A stretch of DNA of 32,013 bases from Gemmatimonadota bacterium (lineage in GTDB: Bacteria > Latescibacterota > UBA2968 > GCA-2709665): assembly GCA_028873695.1 (NCBI GenBank), contig JAPPNU010000006.1, positions 1-32,013 on the forward strand, written 5' to 3'. Made by a program: the position numbers and the translations under genes. Below, piece by piece: positions 1 to 8,342 of the stretch. Positions within the stretch are counted from its first letter, which is position 1, and each line of letters begins with the position of its first letter. A model generated the notes under the pieces. That model did no database searches. It saw only the letters and a list, made by a program, of their open reading frames with translations, and was not told the origin of the DNA.

Positions 1-189
1 ACTCCCACCCACTGGAAATCCGCGCCTTTCACGGCGCACTTACGAATCAAGGTTAGGAATCGCATCTGTTTCACATGAGATCAGACTGTCGTGCTGAGTA
101 GCCCCAGGCCGACGAAAGATCTACTGCGGCATTGGATTATCCCCTCGCGGTTTGTACGTGTCATTTCCTGAGAGGCAGCACGCACGGCC
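1..189. repeat. Repeat-bearing noncoding left edge
   Basis: I see no convincing gene here. The stretch around 105-132 (AGGCCGACGAAAGATCTACT) is a copy of sequence that recurs at about 5779 and 6241 in the large repeat region. Positions 169-189 match sequence downstream of the second permease (about 3072-3093), so the permease duplication extends slightly past the stop codon. Confidence 0.6.
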
Positions 190-2658
190 TCACTCATACC
201 GCAGGGCGTCCACGGGATTCGCGCGGGCTGCACGGGTGACCTGGAGGCTTACCGCCAGGAGCACCATGAGAAGCATGAGCGCGCCCCCCAGCAGAAATGT
301 CCCGAGCCCCGGGTCCACGCGATACGCGAAATCTCGCAACCAGCGCTCCGACGTAACGTAGGTGGCCGGCCATGCAATCAGGCTGGCGATGCCGACGAGC
401 ACCACGTATTCCCCGGTCAGCAGAGAAACGATACGCGACGTCGGCGCGCCAAGGGTCTTCCTGATCCCGATTTCCTTGGTGCGCCTGGCGACGGTGAGTG
501 ACGTCAAGCCGAATGCCCCCAGACAGGCGATGAATACGGCGAACATGGTCGCAAAACCCGCGATTCTGAACCACCGCCGTTCTTCGCGGTATTGACGGTC
601 TATTTCCTCATCCAGGAAATTATGGTCAAAGGGAACATCGGGTACGATTTCATCCCACTTCTCTCTCAGGAAATCAAGCGTGTCAAAGACGTTTTCCGGG
701 CGAATCCGAATCATGAGCAGGTATCGGATGTCCCACGTGGGGCGTCCAGTTGACGACGAAGTCGCCTGCAATTGCAGTACCGCGGGCCCGATGGTGTGGT
801 GAAGGGAACGGAAATGAAAATCCTGGACGATCCCGATGACTGTCAGTTCCTTCCGATCGAGCCGTATCGTCTCGCCCAACGGCGTTTCCGATCCCATTTT
901 CTTTGCGAGAGTTTCGTTGACAATGACCGACGTCTCCGCGTCGCTATTCCGCTCGAAATTCCGACCGTCTGTTAGACTTATGCCCATTGTTTCGAGAAAT
1001 CGCGTATCGCAAAAAATCCTTTCGACGTCTACCAAAGTCGCGCCCTTCCAGCTTATGTGAGTATTGTTCCGCATAGAATTGCTAAGACCGTGTGATGTTC
1101 TCGTGGATTTTAATACGGAATGGTGTGGTTGGATCGCCTCCTCGAAGAATTTGGCCAACTCCAATCTATCCGATATCCCCAATAGTCGAATGACGACAAC
1201 ATGGCTGGGCTCGAAACCAAGCGGCATTGATTTCCACGCACTCATTTGTATGGACGCTATGGTCATGGATGTCACCAATGTCGTAGAGATGGCCAGTTGG
1301 AAGACAAGGAGAGCGCGGCTGAAGTACCCCACACGATCCACCTTGAACCGCCCCTTCAATGCATCGACCGGAAAGAACCGGGACATGAATAGTGCCGGGT
1401 AACCACCCGCAAAGATACCCACGACCAGCGCCATGACGAGCACAAACACCAGTGAGTTGGTATCTCCGAGATCGGAAAGGGCGAATTTCCTGCTGACCAG
1501 GCTGTTGAATCCCGGCAGGAACAGTTCGGCGAGCGCTATCCCGAGCGCAAACGCGATCAATGTCAGGAGGACCGATTCTGCGAGAAACTGCCTCACCAGT
1601 TGCGTACGCAGGCCGCCGGCCACTTTGCGCATTCCTACTTCGCGGACACGGGAAAACGACCTGCCGACCGACAAATTCGTGTAATTGACTCCCGCCACGA
1701 CCAGCACGAGTAATGCAATGCCTCCCAAAAGATGAGAATGGACAGGATTGCCATCGGGGCGCGGTCCCGTGCGCCTGCTATCAAAATAAATCTCCCTAAG
1801 CGGCTGCAACATCAACCTACTCTGGTATTGGCTCTTGGTTTCTGGTACCTGAAGATCTTCAATGCGACGTTCGATCTCCAGTGGGCTCAGATAGTCAGGG
1901 AGCATTATGTAAGTGTTTACACGACTGACATTCAAACCGTGTTCTTGACTGTCCGAGTTTAATGCGGAGAGAAAGTCAAAACGAAGGGTGGAGTTCCTGG
2001 GAATGTCTCTGATCACACCGGTAACCGTCAATTCCTGAGTCGGTCGAGAGTCTGAGAATTCGTCCTTGGATTCAGGGGCTTGGACTTGCCGACCTAATGA
2101 GATCACGTTTAGTCCAGATGCTCCCCGTGTGTGCACAACTGCGGCCTCGATGTCTTGAACCGAGATTGTTTGTCCAATCGGGTCTTCACGTGGGAAATAC
2201 TTATCGGCCATTGTTTCAGTAATGACCACATAGTCCGGATCCGCCAATGCGGTGCCAGGGTCTCCCTGTATCAGACCGAAGGTGAATACCTCAAGGATCT
2301 CCGGGTCTGCATGAAGGAAATCTGCCTTGGTCGTTTGACCAGCGCGCCGAATCACGCGCCACCCGGGATCCAATCTCACGCATTGGACGTCCGGAAGGGC
2401 TTCTGACAACTTTGGTGCTAACGTGCTCTCCGTCCTTTCAGACAAATAAACCGCATCATTAACCTTTAGCTCACTTACAATCCGGAAAATCCGATCCGCG
2501 TTTTCGTGAAACCCGTCGTATGTCCACTCGTATCGCACAAAGAGGAATGCCAGCAGGCAAAACGATATCGCAATGCCCAGGCCCACCACGTTGATCGCGG
2601 CATAGAGCGGGTGCCGCAGCAGATTCCGATAGGCCACCTTTAGATAATTCCAGATCAT
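190..2658 (-). CDS. ABC transporter permease, MacB/FtsX type (full-length copy)
   Basis: This 822-residue inner-membrane protein has the two-module layout of large MacB-type permeases. A first membrane helix lies at about residues 20-42, followed by a MacB-like periplasmic core to about 300. A first FtsX helix set spans about 312-430 and contains the motif GMRKVAGG. A second periplasmic core follows, and a second FtsX set spans about 705-815 with GIRKTLGAP. It ends in DALRYE, a common ending of this family. Such proteins transmit cytoplasmic ATPase movement to the periplasm to export lipoproteins, peptides or drugs. No ATPase or membrane-fusion partner is in the window, so the substrate is unknown. 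The start ATG is preceded by GAGGAG at good spacing. It is a tandem paralogue of the gene at 3094-5343 and the intact member of the pair. Confidence 0.93.
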   Translation of the reverse strand: MIWNYLKVAYRNLLRHPLYAAINVVGLGIAISFCLLAFLFVRYEWTYDGFHENADRIFRIVSELKVNDAVYLSERTESTLAPKLSEALPDVQCVRLDPGWRVIRRAGQTTKADFLHADPEILEVFTFGLIQGDPGTALADPDYVVITETMADKYFPREDPIGQTISVQDIEAAVVHTRGASGLNVISLGRQVQAPESKDEFSDSRPTQELTVTGVIRDIPRNSTLRFDFLSALNSDSQEHGLNVSRVNTYIMLPDYLSPLEIERRIEDLQVPETKSQYQSRLMLQPLREIYFDSRRTGPRPDGNPVHSHLLGGIALLVLVVAGVNYTNLSVGRSFSRVREVGMRKVAGGLRTQLVRQFLAESVLLTLIAFALGIALAELFLPGFNSLVSRKFALSDLGDTNSLVFVLVMALVVGIFAGGYPALFMSRFFPVDALKGRFKVDRVGYFSRALLVFQLAISTTLVTSMTIASIQMSAWKSMPLGFEPSHVVVIRLLGISDRLELAKFFEEAIQPHHSVLKSTRTSHGLSNSMRNNTHISWKGATLVDVERIFCDTRFLETMGISLTDGRNFERNSDAETSVIVNETLAKKMGSETPLGETIRLDRKELTVIGIVQDFHFRSLHHTIGPAVLQLQATSSSTGRPTWDIRYLLMIRIRPENVFDTLDFLREKWDEIVPDVPFDHNFLDEEIDRQYREERRWFRIAGFATMFAVFIACLGAFGLTSLTVARRTKEIGIRKTLGAPTSRIVSLLTGEYVVLVGIASLIAWPATYVTSERWLRDFAYRVDPGLGTFLLGGALMLLMVLLAVSLQVTRAARANPVDALRYE

Positions 2659-3093
2659 CGACTGACTCCTCTTGAATTGGATTCATTGATGTTGCGTCCG
2701 CGCACAAGTCTGTCTACAAAGGCCATATGCTACACGTACGTGCGAGAAGACGGGAGATTCTTCGCTTCGCTCAGAGTGACATGCTTTGCAATAACCATCG
2801 GCGAAATGTACCTGTCAGATCTTCGCTCCGCTCTGAATGACATGCTGACCGATCGTCAAGCACGACGCTTCCCGCTGTCTTCCAGAGGACTTGCCCTGAG
2901 CCTGTCGAAGGGGCCGGCGTGAGGGTGGGCCGGACATTCCTGTCTGCCCACGTGCCGACGAAGCGTCCGCACAGGGAAGCTTAGTGCGGGCATTTCGACA
3001 TTTCGACAAGCTCAATGCAGGCATACTCAATGACCACGCGTCGATATGCGATCTTTGACTTTGATCTGAACCCGAGAGGCAGCACGGCCGCCC
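2659..3093. repeat. Intergenic dispersed repeats between the two permeases
   Basis: These 435 bases hold no credible gene. Positions 2659-2783 form the leader of permease 1 and are almost the same as the leader of permease 2 (5521-5646). Two copies of a roughly 28-base motif (core CTTCGCTCCGCTCTGAATGA) lie at 2754-2783 and 2816-2844. Positions 2785-2880 recur at about 6065-6160. Positions 2885-3030 belong to a second repeat family with cores such as CCTGAGCCTGTCGAAG and TTTCGACAAGCTCA, which also fills 20285-20620. Confidence 0.75.
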
Positions 3094-5343
3094 TCACTCA
3101 TACCGCAACGCGTCCACGGGATTCGCCCGGGCGGCCCGGGTGACCTGAAGGCTAACCGCCAGTAGCACCACTAGAAGCGTGATCAGACCTCCCAGCAGAA
3201 AGGTCCCGATCCCGGGGTCCACGCGATACGCGAAATTCTGCAACCAGTGCTCCGCCACGATATATGTCACAGGCGACGCGATTAGAGTGGCGATGCCGAC
3301 GAGTATTACGTATTCGCGGGTGAGCAACAAGACGATACGGGACGTCGGTGCACCCAGAACTTTGCGGATCCCGATTTCCTTGGTGCGCCTGGCAACAGTG
3401 AGCGACGTCAGCCCGAAGGCGCCCAGGCACGCGATGAATACCGCAATAAACGTCGCGTAACCCGCGATTTTGAACCACCGACGTTCCTCCCTGTATTGGC
3501 GGTCTATATCTTCATCGAGGAAGTGGTAGTTAAACTGTTTGTCAGGCACGATTTCGTCCCATTTCTTTCTCAAGAAACCAAGTGTATCGGAGACATTTTC
3601 AGGGCGAATACGAATCATCAGCAGGTATCGAACATCCCACCGAGGCCAGACAGACGACGACGTCTGTAATTGCATCACAGCCGGGGCAATGGCGTGGTGA
3701 AGGGACCGAAAATGAAAGTCCCGTACGACCCCGATGACCGTGAGCTCTCTCCCGTCAATCCGAATCGTCTCGCGGAGCGGCGCTTCCGATCCCAATTTCC
3801 TGGCCAGAGATTCGTTGACAATCACCGATGTCTCCGCATCGCTATCCGATTCGAAATCCCGACCCTCAACTAACCGTATATCCATGGTTTCGAGGAATCG
3901 AAGATCACAGAATATCCTTTCAATGCCTTCGAGCGTCGTTCCCTCCCAGCTTAGCTGAGTACTATTCCGCATCATATTGCTGAATCCGTGGGACGTTCTT
4001 GACGTCTTTAAAATGGAATGGTACGGCCGGATTGCCTCCTCGAAGGTTTCGACCAGACCCGGCCTCTCCAATGTACCGAATAGGTGAACGACGACAACAT
4101 GGCTTGCATCGAAACCCAATGGTCTTGACTTCATTCTGTACACTTGTACAGCCCCTATAGTCATGCATATCACCAGTGCCGTCGAGATGGCCAGCTGGAA
4201 CACGACGAGTGCGCGGCCGAAAGTGCGCATTCGATCGACACCAAACCGGCCTTTCATCGTTTCGACCGGGAGGAATCCGGACATTAGGAATGCAGGATAA
4301 CCGCCGGCCAGAGTCCCCACGCCCAGTGCCAGAACAAGCAGAAATACAATCGCAGTGGAATCTGCAACATCGGAGATTGCGAATTGCCCGCGGATCAGAC
4401 TGTTGAAGCCAGGCATGAACAGTTCAGCCAGCGCCAGCCCAAGCGCTAGCGCTACTAATGTCAGCATGACGGACTCCCCCACGAACTGCCTCGCCAGTTG
4501 CAATCGGAGTCCCCCTGCCACCTTTCGCATTCCGACTTCCCTGCCCCGAACGAACGACCAGCCCACGGCAAGGTTGGTATAGTTGACTACGGCCACGACA
4601 AGAACAAGCGTCGCAATGCCTGCCAGAACGTACGAATAGACAGAATTGCCGGGATGGGCTAGCCCGAGACCGCCGGTATCAAAGTAAATGTCTCTAAGCG
4701 GCTGAAGCTTCAAGTTCCCGGCGGTGCGCCCCCGGGACCATGGTATCGGAAGTATCGCTAGCCGGTCCTCGATATCCGCCTGGGTCACGTTTTCCGGGAT
4801 CAGGATAAACGTCTCTACAACACTTAAGCCCCAACCCCATTCCTGAGCCGCCGGTTCCAATGCGGATAAGAAGTCAAAACGAATGCTGGAATTCCTGGGA
4901 GCGGCCCTGATCACACCGGTAACGGTCAGTTCCCGGATCAGTCCTTTGCCCGAATATGCCTCCCCCGATCCAAACGAGCGACTGCTCTCCCCGGATGTTC
5001 CTCGCACAATCATCCCCTTGACATCTTGTACGGAAATTGTCTTCCCGATCGGGTCCTCTCCCGGGAAATATTCCTCAGCCATCGCATCGGAAATAACGAC
5101 GTCGTCCGGAGCGTCCAGTGCGGTGGCAGGATTTCCTTTGGCCAGGGGAAAAGTGAATATCTCCAGGAATGCAGGATCTATACTTAGAAAACTTGCTGGC
5201 GTGCTCTCACCGCGATAGTGAATCCGTCGCGCCCGGGAATTCAACCTCACGGGACGAACGCCAGGGAGCGCTTCCGTTAGCGCCGGGGCCAATGCCCTCG
5301 GCGTGTCGGATAAAGGTCGGCTGTCTTCGAATTCCGCGTACAC
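3094..5343 (-). CDS. ABC transporter permease, MacB/FtsX type (paralogue lacking a usable normal start)
   Basis: This is a tandem paralogue of the permease at 190-2658 with the same order of parts: MacB-like core, FtsX helices with GMRKVAGG, second core, and last FtsX helices with GIRKVLGAP, ending in the same DALRYE. The reading frame actually continues upstream to an ATG at 5520 with an excellent GAGGAG site. However, codon 3 of that frame is TGA, where the sister gene has TGG. The longest open frame after that stop begins at GTG 5343 and gives 749 residues without the first membrane helix. The GTG has only a weak upstream site. The gene is probably a recent pseudogene or a strongly down-translated permease. 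An error at one base is the simplest alternative. Confidence 0.8.
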   Translation of the reverse strand: MYAEFEDSRPLSDTPRALAPALTEALPGVRPVRLNSRARRIHYRGESTPASFLSIDPAFLEIFTFPLAKGNPATALDAPDDVVISDAMAEEYFPGEDPIGKTISVQDVKGMIVRGTSGESSRSFGSGEAYSGKGLIRELTVTGVIRAAPRNSSIRFDFLSALEPAAQEWGWGLSVVETFILIPENVTQADIEDRLAILPIPWSRGRTAGNLKLQPLRDIYFDTGGLGLAHPGNSVYSYVLAGIATLVLVVAVVNYTNLAVGWSFVRGREVGMRKVAGGLRLQLARQFVGESVMLTLVALALGLALAELFMPGFNSLIRGQFAISDVADSTAIVFLLVLALGVGTLAGGYPAFLMSGFLPVETMKGRFGVDRMRTFGRALVVFQLAISTALVICMTIGAVQVYRMKSRPLGFDASHVVVVHLFGTLERPGLVETFEEAIRPYHSILKTSRTSHGFSNMMRNSTQLSWEGTTLEGIERIFCDLRFLETMDIRLVEGRDFESDSDAETSVIVNESLARKLGSEAPLRETIRIDGRELTVIGVVRDFHFRSLHHAIAPAVMQLQTSSSVWPRWDVRYLLMIRIRPENVSDTLGFLRKKWDEIVPDKQFNYHFLDEDIDRQYREERRWFKIAGYATFIAVFIACLGAFGLTSLTVARRTKEIGIRKVLGAPTSRIVLLLTREYVILVGIATLIASPVTYIVAEHWLQNFAYRVDPGIGTFLLGGLITLLVVLLAVSLQVTRAARANPVDALRYE

Positions 5344-5520
5344 CCGATAAATCCGATCCGCGTTTTCGTGGAACGCATCGTAGGTCCACTCGTGACGAAC
5401 GTACAGGAACGCCAGAACGCAGAACGCTATCGCAATGCCCAGGCCGACGACGTTAATCGCGGCATATAGCGGGTGCCGCAGCAGATTGCGCCAGGCTACC
5501 TTGAGATAATTTCAGAACAT
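5344..5520 (-). pseudogene. 5' end of permease 2 cut off by TGA at codon 3
   Basis: Translation of this stretch gives M-F-stop-NYLKVAWRNLLRHP and continues in frame through the first membrane helix into the open frame below. Permease 1 reads MIWNYLKVAYRNLLRHP at the same place. The stop is at 5512-5514. The ribosome binding site (GAGGAG, 7 bases before the ATG) is intact, so the lesion looks young. Several genes in this window end in TGA, which argues against TGA being read as Trp here. Confidence 0.8.
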
Positions 5521-5693
5521 CGATTGACTCCTCTTGGATTGGATTCATTGATGATGTGTCCGCGCACAAGTTCGTCTACATAGTCCATATGCTACACGTA
5601 CGAGCGAGAAGACGGGAGATTCTTCGCTTCGCTCAGAATGACTTGCTTTTAAAAAAACATTGTCGAAACACTGAGCCCATGCCTTCGCCGAAA
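5521..5693. repeat. Leader of permease 2, copy of the permease 1 leader
   Basis: Positions 5521-5646 match 2659-2783 with only scattered differences. They include the shared blocks CCATATGCTACACGTACG and GAGAAGACGGGAGATTCTTC. A copy of the 28-base repeat motif lies at 5615-5645. No gene is seen. The leader seems more conserved than the following coding sequence. Confidence 0.7.
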
Positions 5694-6134
5694 CTGTCAT
5701 CCAGAGGAGGCCTGGGTGCAACGTCAAAGAATCATATCCGTTACACGTCAGATCAGATCGTAATGCAGAGGGGTTTCCCAGGCCGACGAAGGATCTACTG
5801 CAGCATGGGACGATGTGTCAAAATGCGTCTGGCATTCGATCCGCTAACAAATGCAGCACAATACCGCTCTCGCTTCGACTCCACTCTGAACGACATGCTT
5901 TGAAGTAACCACTGGCGAGATGTTTCGGCCAAGGGTCGGCACAAACCGTCTTGCAGAGGAAGCCGAAAGGCAGTCGAAGCGTCCGCGCATAAGGGCTTGC
6001 CGGATGTTGACCTCGTGGACAATCGAGAAGACGGGAGATTCTTCGCTCCACTCTGAATGACATGACTTGCAATAACCATTGGCGAAATGTATCAGTCAGA
6101 TCTTCGCTCCGCTCTGAATGACAGGCCGGCCGAT
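5694..6134. repeat. Tandem repeat, unit 1 (462-bp period)
   Basis: About 441 bases match 6156-6596, with three differences seen by eye, all within the first 35 bases. The unit contains three copies of the roughly 28-base motif ending in TCTGAATGACATG or a variant (5867-5897, 6034-6064, 6097-6125). The open frames here are identical between units simply because the DNA is duplicated. They have no ribosome binding site and look like translated repeat. Confidence 0.9.
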
Positions 6135-6155
6135 AGCCGAGCACGATGCTTCTCG

Positions 6156-6596
6156 CTGTCATCCAGAGGCGGCCTGGGTGCGACGTCTAAGAATCATATC
6201 CGTTACACGTCAGATCAGATCGTAATGCAGAGGGGTTTCCCAGGCCGACGAAGGATCTACTGCAGCATGGGACGATGTGTCAAAATGCGTCTGGCATTCG
6301 ATCCGCTAACAAATGCAGCACAATACCGCTCTCGCTTCGACTCCACTCTGAACGACATGCTTTGAAGTAACCACTGGCGAGATGTTTCGGCCAAGGGTCG
6401 GCACAAACCGTCTTGCAGAGGAAGCCGAAAGGCAGTCGAAGCGTCCGCGCATAAGGGCTTGCCGGATGTTGACCTCGTGGACAATCGAGAAGACGGGAGA
6501 TTCTTCGCTCCACTCTGAATGACATGACTTGCAATAACCATTGGCGAAATGTATCAGTCAGATCTTCGCTCCGCTCTGAATGACAGGCCGGCCGAT
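6156..6596. repeat. Tandem repeat, unit 2 (462-bp period)
   Basis: This is the second copy of the block at 5694-6134, offset by exactly 462 bases. The copies diverge at 6135 and 6597. Unit 2 then continues as GATCGTCAAGCACGAAGCTT, which resembles about 2852-2871 rather than unit 1. This suggests that different members of the repeat family have recombined. Confidence 0.9.
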
Positions 6597-6716
6597 CGTC
6601 AAGCACGAAGCTTCCCGAGGTCATCTTGTAAGAACATCAGCAACGGGCGTGCCATGTAAATTTCGCCTGATTTTACAGGTATTTAGCGCTGCGTCGACGG
6701 CAAGGCCAGCCTCTGA

Positions 6717-6756
6717 GTGTCCGATAATGATACAGTAGTGTGCGAAAATGGACACA
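6717..6756. promoter_or_regulatory. Possible activator-binding dyads upstream of the sigma-54 promoter
   Basis: Two short dyads lie 90-130 bases upstream of the -24 element. One is TGT-N11-ACA at 6718-6734 and the other TGTG-N10-CACA at 6739-6756. GTGTCC (6717-6722) and GGACAC (6750-6755) form a further inverted pair. Enhancer-type sites for sigma-54 activators usually lie at this distance. The match is weak and the assignment is inference. Confidence 0.3.
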
Positions 6757-6841
6757 TGGGAGGCGCCGGTGTTGGAACAGCTTGACAGGATAAGTCTCTG
6801 TGATCATTATGGTTGTGCGTGAATTCGATCCGGCAGGCGCA

Positions 6842-6858
6842 TTGGCACGAAAAATGCA
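6842..6858 (+). promoter_or_regulatory. Sigma-54 (-24/-12) promoter
   Basis: The sequence TTGGCACGAAAAATGCA contains TGGCACG at -24 and TGCA at -12. The invariant GG (6844-6845) and GC (6856-6857) are separated by exactly 10 bases, as sigma-54 promoters require. The start of transcription would fall near 6869, giving a leader of about 97 bases before the response-regulator ATG at 6966. The downstream gene itself encodes a sigma-54 activator, which supports a real, probably autoregulated promoter. Confidence 0.8.
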
Positions 6859-6965
6859 CCTCCGGTTAAGGAATGAGCCATTGCAGGCATGATTGGTCAA
6901 GTGCCCGACGAACTTCCTTGAGTCGCGTATTGTGGCCCTTCGGTGCTCGAATAACAGAGGATTCA

Positions 6966-8342
6966 ATGAATACATTCGACAAAATCCTGATTGTCGACGA
7001 CGATCGCGACGTTCTGCTGGCCGCACAGCTCTTCCTCAAGCAGCACGCGGGGCGGGTGGACACCGAAGCCGATCCCGAGCGCATTCCCGAACTGCTGCAG
7101 AACGACGCGTACGACGTGGTCCTCCTGGATATGAATTTCGCCCAGGACGCCACCTCGGGACGGGAAGGGTTTCACTGGCTCGGCAGGATTCTGGAGCTGG
7201 ATCCGTCCGCCGTTGTGGTCCTGATCACGGCGTTCGGCGACGTCAATACAGCCGTGAAGGCGATACGGGAAGGCGCAACGGACTTTGTCCTGAAGCCCTG
7301 GCAGAACGAGAAGCTGCTGGCCACGCTGTCCTCGGCGGCCAGGCTGCGCCGTTCGCGGCTCGACGTCTTCCGGCTGCGCTCCCGCCAGCGGCAGATCCAC
7401 GCCGACCTGGACAGGCAGTTTCCCGGCATCGTGGCCGTCTCTCCGGTGATGCGCGATGTCTTCGAGTCCATCCGGAAGGTCGCCGCCACCGACGCCAACG
7501 TGCTTATCCTGGGCGACAACGGGACGGGCAAAGACGCGGTCGCACGCGCCCTTCACCGCCATTCCGGCCGCGCGGATCAGGTCTTCATCCACGTGGACCT
7601 CGGCGCCGTCCCCGAGACCCTTTTCGAAAGCGAGCTTTTCGGGCACAAAAAAGGCGCCTTTACAGACGCCAGGGATGACCGCGCGGGGCGGTTTGAAACG
7701 GCGTCGGGCGGGACGCTGTTCCTGGATGAGATCGGCAACCTGTCACTGCCGCTCCAGGCAAAGCTGCTCACCGTACTCGAGAAGCGCACGGTTTTTCGCC
7801 TGGGCACCAACAAGCCGGTGCCGATCGATATCCGGCTTGTGTGCGCCACCAATACGCCCATCCACGAACTGGCCGCACGAAACGAATTCCGCCAGGACCT
7901 GCTCTACCGCGTTAACACCGTTGAAATCAGTCTGCCGCCGCTCCGGGACCGCCGCGAAGACCTGCCGTTGCTCATCGGCAGTTTCCTGGACCGGTATTGC
8001 AGGAAATACAAGAAGCCCCGCATCGGCCTGCATCCCGGCACCCTGGAAAAACTCAAAGGGTACTCCTGGCCCGGAAACGTCCGCGAACTGCAGCACGCCA
8101 TCGAGCGCGCGGTTATCATGAACGAAAACGGAACGCTGCAACCGTCCGACTTTCCGCTCAGTGCGCCTGAAAGCACCCCGGGCGACCACATTCGCTGCGA
8201 AGACTTCAACCTCGAACGCATCGAGAAGACCGCGATCCGCAAAGCCATCGAAAAGCACGAGGGCAACATCAGCCACACGGCCCGGGAACTGGGTATCACA
8301 CGCAGCGCACTTTACCGCAGGCTGGAAAAACATGGTCTATAG
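6966..8342 (+). CDS. Sigma-54-dependent response regulator, NtrC family
   Basis: This 458-residue cytoplasmic transcription activator is phosphorylated by its kinase and uses ATP to open sigma-54 promoters. The receiver domain has acidic D11-D12, phospho-acceptor D55, T88 and K110. The AAA+ domain (about 155-385) has Walker A GDNGTGKD (183-190) and Walker B LFLDE near 251-255. The sigma-54 contact loop reads GAFTDA (230-235) instead of the classic GAFTGA. A Fis-type helix-turn-helix closes the protein (about 415-458). I chose ATG 6966 because the receiver fold starts there and AGAGGA precedes it; an upstream in-frame ATG at 6873 would add 31 unrelated residues. The kinase gene overlaps its end by 11 bases. 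A -24/-12 promoter lies upstream. Confidence 0.95.
   Translation: MNTFDKILIVDDDRDVLLAAQLFLKQHAGRVDTEADPERIPELLQNDAYDVVLLDMNFAQDATSGREGFHWLGRILELDPSAVVVLITAFGDVNTAVKAIREGATDFVLKPWQNEKLLATLSSAARLRRSRLDVFRLRSRQRQIHADLDRQFPGIVAVSPVMRDVFESIRKVAATDANVLILGDNGTGKDAVARALHRHSGRADQVFIHVDLGAVPETLFESELFGHKKGAFTDARDDRAGRFETASGGTLFLDEIGNLSLPLQAKLLTVLEKRTVFRLGTNKPVPIDIRLVCATNTPIHELAARNEFRQDLLYRVNTVEISLPPLRDRREDLPLLIGSFLDRYCRKYKKPRIGLHPGTLEKLKGYSWPGNVRELQHAIERAVIMNENGTLQPSDFPLSAPESTPGDHIRCEDFNLERIEKTAIRKAIEKHEGNISHTARELGITRSALYRRLEKHGL

Noticed and set aside
2659..2783. Sigma-54 promoter upstream of the permeases
   Set aside because: I looked for GG-N10-GC on the minus strand in both leaders (2659-2783 and 5521-5646) and found no acceptable match.
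5512..5514. TGA read as Trp or selenocysteine in permease 2
   Set aside because: Other genes in the window end with TGA, the paralogue has an ordinary TGG, and no selenocysteine-type hairpin context was seen.
2754..6587. CRISPR array
   Set aside because: The nine motif copies are unevenly spaced, vary in sequence and have no uniform spacers or cas genes nearby.
5556..6624. Repeated open frames with identical proteins on both strands
   Set aside because: They are translations of the duplicated intergenic repeat, have no ribosome sites, and carry the Ser/Arg-rich pattern typical of this noncoding repeat.
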